A stretch of DNA of 64,000 nucleotides from Burkholderia sp. WSM2232 (GTDB lineage Bacteria; Pseudomonadota; Gammaproteobacteria; Burkholderiales; Burkholderiaceae), in contig NZ_AWZV01000007.1 of NCBI RefSeq assembly GCF_000472545.1, forward strand, positions 167 to 64,166, read 5' to 3'. The notes under the pieces are model-generated. The model was not told where the DNA came from. It saw nothing but the letters and a program-made list of their open reading frames with translations, and ran no database searches. The position numbers and the translations under genes were made by a program. This document shows positions 63,237 through 64,000 of this stretch, one piece after another. Within the stretch, counting starts at the first letter, position 1. Each line of letters begins with the position of its first letter.

Positions 63237-64000
63237 TGAAATCGGAGCCGATCAAGTCGTCATCGACGGCATTCGCCGAGGCGGATGGCGTTGCAGCCGC
63301 GCCGCGCGCCGCCGCCAGCGTTGCCGTGTGCCCGGGGCCTGTCGCGGCGAGCGCCGCGGCACAGAGCGCGACGGCCACCGCAACACATCGAATGGCCGAA
63401 CACGCGAACAACAGCGGGCACAAAAGCGGAACCAACAGCGGAACCAACAGCGGAACCAACAGCGGAACCAACAGCGGAACCGACAGCGGAACCGACAGCG
63501 GGACCCACAGCAGGACCCACAGCGGTAGCGCGAGCGGGGACCCGGCACAACCCGCGTCGTTGGCCGGTCAACCCGCGCCCGCGTTCGCACGTCAGGGACT
63601 GGCGCTCGCCGTGCTGTTTGTCGGCGCGTTTCTCGCGCCACTCGACTATTTCATCGTCAATCTTGCGCTACCGTCCATTCGTAGTGGCCTGAACGCGACC
63701 GATGCACAACTGCAGCTCGTCGTGTCGGCTTACTCCTCGGTGTACGCGGTGCTGCTGATTACCGGCGGCCGGCTCGGCGACCTGTTCGGCCGGCGCCGCA
63801 TCTTCATGGCGGGCATGGCTGGGTTCGTGGTCGCCTCAGCGTTATGCGGCTTCGCGACGAGCGGCCATATGCTGGTGATCTCGCGCATCGTCCAGGGCAT
63901 GGCGGCGGCAATCATGGCGCCGCAGGTGCTGGCGACCATCCGCGCCGTCGTGCCGCTGCATCAGCAAACCCGCGTGATGAGTCTCTACGGCTTCGTATTC
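63236..64000 (+). CDS. DHA2-type MFS efflux pump, N-terminal part (runs off the window)
   Basis: An open frame from ATG 63236 continues past the window end. From about residue 122 it is a drug:H+ antiporter of the 14-helix DHA2 group: ALAVLFVGAFLAPLDYFIVN, then AVLLITGGRLGDLFGRRRIF with the G-R-L-G-D-x-x-G-R-R motif, and QGMAAAIMAPQVLATIRAVV. The first 120 residues are a hydrophilic tail rich in alanine and containing S-G-T-N repeats, unusual for this family. The ATG has no ribosome site and overlaps the operator, so translation might begin further in, for example at an ATG near 63391. TetR is the probable regulator. Confidence 0.85.
   Translation, partial: MKSEPIKSSSTAFAEADGVAAAPRAAASVAVCPGPVAASAAAQSATATATHRMAEHANNSGHKSGTNSGTNSGTNSGTNSGTDSGTDSGTHSRTHSGSASGDPAQPASLAGQPAPAFARQGLALAVLFVGAFLAPLDYFIVNLALPSIRSGLNATDAQLQLVVSAYSSVYAVLLITGGRLGDLFGRRRIFMAGMAGFVVASALCGFATSGHMLVISRIVQGMAAAIMAPQVLATIRAVVPLHQQTRVMSLYGFVF
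63425..63520 (+). repeat. Eight tandem 12-base repeats in the pump gene
   Basis: The unit AGCGGAACCAAC (encoding S-G-T-N) occurs about eight times with drift to GAC, CAC and AGG versions. Since the unit is a multiple of three, copy-number changes would lengthen or shorten the protein without shifting the frame. Confidence 0.85.

Overview
The window looks like a piece of a Burkholderiales genome, most likely Paraburkholderia, Caballeronia or Burkholderia. The reasons are high GC, dense GC-rich codon use, a Burkholderia-type trimeric porin C-terminus, a standalone second trpC, large catabolic clusters beside LysR, GntR and AraC regulators, and a bacteriophytochrome with its own heme oxygenase. 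It reads as accessory or secondary-replicon DNA: mostly catabolism, transport, signalling and regulation. There is no tRNA, rRNA, CRISPR array or intact insertion sequence.

Layout. 0-5.5 kb is loosely packed. It holds the start of a second BamA-like gene, a frameshifted gene, a DUF6387-like protein, a decayed and an intact copy of a small outer-membrane barrel gene, and an RcsB-like regulator with a degenerate receiver. 5.7-13.3 kb is a six-gene minus-strand operon with a divergent GntR/HutC regulator: a PEP-mutase/isocitrate-lyase-type C-C lyase, LeuC-like and LeuD-like hydro-lyase subunits, an MFS carrier, an acyl-CoA ligase and a Sua5/YrdC-like protein. 13.4-18.3 kb is an acyl-CoA degradation block: an AraC regulator, an acyl-CoA dehydrogenase, a truncated thiolase, a 3-hydroxyacyl-CoA dehydrogenase and an isochorismatase-like hydrolase. 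At 18.7-20.1 kb an apparent deletion has joined the N-terminal half of a second Sua5/YrdC-like gene in frame to a porin that lacks its signal peptide.

20.1-23.3 kb carries envelope genes: LspA, MipA/OmpV, an alpha/beta hydrolase and a DUF4118 membrane protein. 24.2-34.4 kb is a sensory block: an HTH-GAF regulator, an EAL-HDOD protein, a chemoreceptor, a bacteriophytochrome with its response regulator, and a convergent heme oxygenase-PAS kinase pair. Heme oxygenase would supply the biliverdin used by the phytochrome. 34.8-39.4 kb holds an Lrp regulator, a canonical leuCD pair and an MFS carrier. 40-45.8 kb holds three lipoprotein-type exported proteins (phosphoesterase, di-heme peroxidase, unknown) and a prolyl-4-hydroxylase-type oxygenase. 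46-57 kb is sparse: phosphodiester glycosidase, trpC, a small acidic protein, an intradiol dioxygenase, a methyltransferase plus ECF sigma factor, a universal stress protein and an amino-acid permease, separated by long stretches without clear genes.

57.4-62.3 kb is the complete lower meta-cleavage route, from 2-hydroxymuconate to pyruvate and acetyl-CoA, under a divergent LysR regulator. 62.5 kb to the end is a TetR regulator followed by a DHA2-type MFS pump with a repetitive N-terminal extension; matching palindromes precede both genes. All functions are assigned by reading motifs and family resemblance; no searches were run.
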